Source: Deltaproteobacteria bacterium (GTDB lineage: Bacteria; Desulfobacterota_B; Binatia; Binatales; Binataceae). From it: a stretch of 5,404 bases of DNA. This document shows positions 3,916 through 5,404 of the stretch, one piece after another (the first letter of the stretch is position 1; each line of letters begins with the position of its first letter). The notes below the pieces were generated by a model. It searched no databases, was not told the origin of the DNA, and saw nothing but the letters and a program-made list of their open reading frames with translations. The stretch is taken from the NCBI GenBank assembly GCA_021827465.1, contig JAKAVX010000221.1:1-5404 (forward strand), written 5' to 3'. The translations under genes were made by a program, and so were the position numbers.

Positions 3916-4650
3916 ATGAGCGACGGATCGGAAAAGACGGCTCGAAACCTGCGCCGCGCGCGCGTCGAGCGGATCCTCGATCATGCACCCGGCATCCGCT
4001 CGCTCTTCCTGCGGCTTGCCGACAGCCGCTCGCTCAAGTTCGTACCCGGCCAGTTCATCTCGATTTCGATTCCGCTCGAAGACGAGACCCGCACCCGCGC
4101 CTACTCGATCGCTTCAGACGCCGAGGACGGCGTTCTGATAGAAATATGCTTCAACCGCGTGCCGAACGGGCGCAGTGCCGCATGGCTGTTCGAGCGGCGC
4201 GTGGGCGACACGCTGGATTTCATCGGCCCGTTCGGAACGTTCACGATGGAGCACGCGCCGGAGGTCGAGACGGTCACGATCGCCGAGGGCACGGCGATCG
4301 CGCCGATCCGCCCAATGCTTCAGATGGCCGCGCGCGCGAAAGACCATGCGCCGATACTGCTGCTTTACGCCGCGCAAAACCCGGAGCAACTTCTGTATCG
4401 CGAGGAACTGGAGCGGATCGCCACGGGAGATCCCAATCTGGGTATCGAAACGATAGTGATGCCGGGCGCCGATTCCGCCGCGCTCTACGAGCGTCTTGCG
4501 CGCGAAGTAGAAGCCCGATGGATCGCGGCGGACCACGTCCGCACCCGGCGGTTTTACATCTGCGGAGTTGGCAAGGGGGTGCTACGACTGCGCGATCTTC
4601 TTCGCGGCGCGGGATACGAGCGCCGTTCGGTCCGCTACGAGCAGTGGTAG
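3916..4650 (+). CDS. Ferredoxin-NAD(P)H reductase-like flavoprotein (FAD/NAD-binding)
   Basis: A 244-residue oxidoreductase of the ferredoxin reductase superfamily, predicted to pass electrons from NAD(P)H through FAD to a partner, most simply the ferredoxin encoded 33 nt upstream. The FAD domain (about 14-110) has PGQFISI (44-50), RAYSIAS (61-67), the flavin/phosphate-binding GRSAAWLFERRVGDTL (85-100) and GPFGTF (104-109). The NAD domain (about 117-244) has AEGTAIAPIRPML (123-135), CGVGKGVLRLRDLL (216-229) and the terminal aromatic YEQW. It lacks its own 2Fe-2S domain, unlike one-polypeptide oxygenase reductases. The nucleotide loop reads AEGTAIAP where many relatives have AGGTGIAP, so two usual glycines are Glu and Ala. 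No clear Shine-Dalgarno precedes ATG 3916; translation may be coupled to fdx. An ATG at 3911 is followed at once by an out-of-frame TGA. No terminal oxygenase is in the window. Confidence 0.88.
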   Translation: MSDGSEKTARNLRRARVERILDHAPGIRSLFLRLADSRSLKFVPGQFISISIPLEDETRTRAYSIASDAEDGVLIEICFNRVPNGRSAAWLFERRVGDTLDFIGPFGTFTMEHAPEVETVTIAEGTAIAPIRPMLQMAARAKDHAPILLLYAAQNPEQLLYREELERIATGDPNLGIETIVMPGADSAALYERLAREVEARWIAADHVRTRRFYICGVGKGVLRLRDLLRGAGYERRSVRYEQW

Positions 4651-4660
4651 AGCGCGCCGC

Positions 4661-4690
4661 CGCGCCGCAATCCGTCCGGGCGACGGCGCG
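4661..4690 (+). terminator. GC-rich hairpin downstream of the reductase gene
   Basis: CGCGCCG (4661-4667) pairs with CGGCGCG (4684-4690), 7 bp with a 16-nt loop. An alternative fold pairs CCGTC (4672-4676) with GACGG (4682-4686). It begins 10 nt after the reductase stop, between convergent genes. No T-run follows on either strand, so any termination role is weakly supported. Confidence 0.35.
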
Positions 4691-4705
4691 TCCTTGATGT
4701 CGCTA

Positions 4706-5404
4706 TCAGTTGAAGGCTTTTTTGAGAGCCGCCGCGGACTCGGCGACCGCCTTCTTACCCTGGTCCAGCACGTCGGCCATCGTGAAGAAGCCGTGGATCA
4801 TGCCGTTGTAGCGCGTAATCACGACTCGCACGCCCACGGCGCGAAGCTTCTCGCCGTAAGCCTCGCCTTCGTCGCGCAGCGGGTCGAACTCGGCGGTGAT
4901 TATCAGCGCCGGTGGAAGTCCTTTGAAACTTCCGGCCAGCGCGGGCGACGCGAGCGGATTTTTGCGGTCCGCGTCGGTGCGCACGTAATGGTTCCAGAAG
5001 TAGCTGACCAGCTCGGGCGTCAGGAAATACTCCTTGAACGCGCGCATCGACTCGGTTGCGAGCGCACCATCGACGGCCGGATAGATAAGCAATTGAAAGC
5101 AGAGATTCGGCTTGCCGTTATCGCGCGCGATCAGGGCGACCGCCGCGGCGAGATTTCCGCCCGCGCTGTCGCCGCCGACCGCGACCCTGCCCGGGTCGCC
5201 GTTCAGTTCGCGCGCATGCTCGGCCACCCATAGCGTCGCCGCATAGGAATCTTCGACCGCGGCGGGAAACTTGTGCTCGGGCGCGAGCCGGTAATCGACC
5301 GACACGGTCACGCATCCTGCCTGATTGGTGAGCGAACGGCAGGCCGCGTCATGGGTGTCGAGGTCGCAGATGACCCATCCGCCGCCGTGGATATAGACCA
5401 ACAC
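4706..5404 (-). CDS. Alpha/beta hydrolase, hormone-sensitive-lipase (HSL) family esterase, N-terminus outside window
   Basis: A serine esterase of the HSL (bacterial family IV) type, expected to hydrolyse short acyl esters. 232 residues are visible; the true N-terminus lies past the right window edge. The GTG at the edge encodes an internal Val, not a start. Visible motifs, numbered from the edge, are the oxyanion-hole HGGGW (6-10), nucleophile elbow GDSAGG with Ser80 (78-83), Asp174 in the [10 protein letters not shown] segment, and His204 in HGF. The triad Ser80-Asp174-His204 is complete. Full-length relatives are about 300-320 residues, so roughly 75-85 residues are missing. The stop is TGA at 4708-4706. 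The gene converges on the ferredoxin-reductase pair with a 55-nt gap and is probably not co-regulated with it. The physiological substrate cannot be read from the sequence. Confidence 0.93.
   Translation of the reverse strand: MLVYIHGGGWVICDLDTHDAACRSLTNQAGCVTVSVDYRLAPEHKFPAAVEDSYAATLWVAEHARELNGDPGRVAVGGDSAGGNLAAAVALIARDNGKPNLCFQLLIYPAVDGALATESMRAFKEYFLTPELVSYFWNHYVRTDADRKNPLASPALAGSFKGLPPALIITAEFDPLRDEGEAYGEKLRAVGVRVVITRYNGMIHGFFTMADVLDQGKKAVAESAAALKKAFN

Noticed and set aside
3430..3984. Minus-strand open frame antiparallel to the ferredoxin gene
   Set aside because: The ferredoxin frame has all cluster cysteines and family motifs; the opposite frame is a shadow.
4568..5233. Long plus-strand open frame antiparallel to the hydrolase
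   Set aside because: The minus-strand frame has a full Ser-Asp-His triad and HGGGW; the plus-strand frame shows no domain and begins inside the reductase gene.
1..5404. Mobile element, prophage, toxin-antitoxin or CRISPR content
   Set aside because: No transposase, integrase, spaced direct-repeat array or toxin-like small gene pair is visible; the genes are housekeeping or metabolic types with uniform GC-rich codon use.

Overview
The window reads as high-GC chromosomal DNA from a Gram-negative-type bacterium. Third codon positions are rich in G and C, and the genes are a bacterial enhancer-binding protein (sigma-54 type), a TatA, a LexA and an ISC-type ferredoxin. The mix would fit a soil proteobacterium or a Desulfobacterota/Binatota-like lineage, but no marker in the window settles the taxonomy. 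I see no mobile element, CRISPR array, rRNA or tRNA.

Layout. (1) At 1-827 is the C-terminal part of an NtrC-family sigma-54 activator, cut by the window edge and followed at once by a strong hairpin. (2) At 846-1107 is tatA, with a recognisable promoter and Shine-Dalgarno site. About 100 nt after its stop comes a textbook intrinsic terminator (1207-1265). (3) At 1266-1506 there are about 240 nt with no gene. They hold a 12-bp palindrome, three back-to-back hairpins (1293-1374) and a cluster of CTAGG/TTTCCC repeats (1439-1475). (4) At 1507-2481 is a soluble, sensor-less histidine kinase with no visible partner regulator. Downstream is a 33-codon ORF (2526-2627) with a strong ribosome-binding site, encoding a probable single-pass membrane microprotein. 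(5) At 2623-2756, between convergent genes, is a tract of nested inverted repeats. (6) lexA (2758-3372) is on the minus strand. It is divergent from a plus-strand pair, a 2Fe-2S ferredoxin (3508-3882) and an FAD/NAD(P)H ferredoxin-reductase-like protein (3916-4650). Their 135-nt shared regulatory region contains a direct repeat in the predicted lexA promoter spacer and a 13-bp palindrome near the ferredoxin gene. (7) At 4706-5404, minus strand, is the C-terminal part of an HSL-family alpha/beta hydrolase that runs off the window.

How the genes work together. The ferredoxin and reductase form a plausible NAD(P)H -> FAD -> 2Fe-2S electron-transfer pair, though no terminal oxygenase is in the window. 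LexA is the SOS repressor and probably regulates itself. TatA is part of the twin-arginine export pore; tatB/tatC are absent here. The least explained parts are the structured non-coding block upstream of the kinase, the unannotated microprotein and the nested inverted repeats after it.
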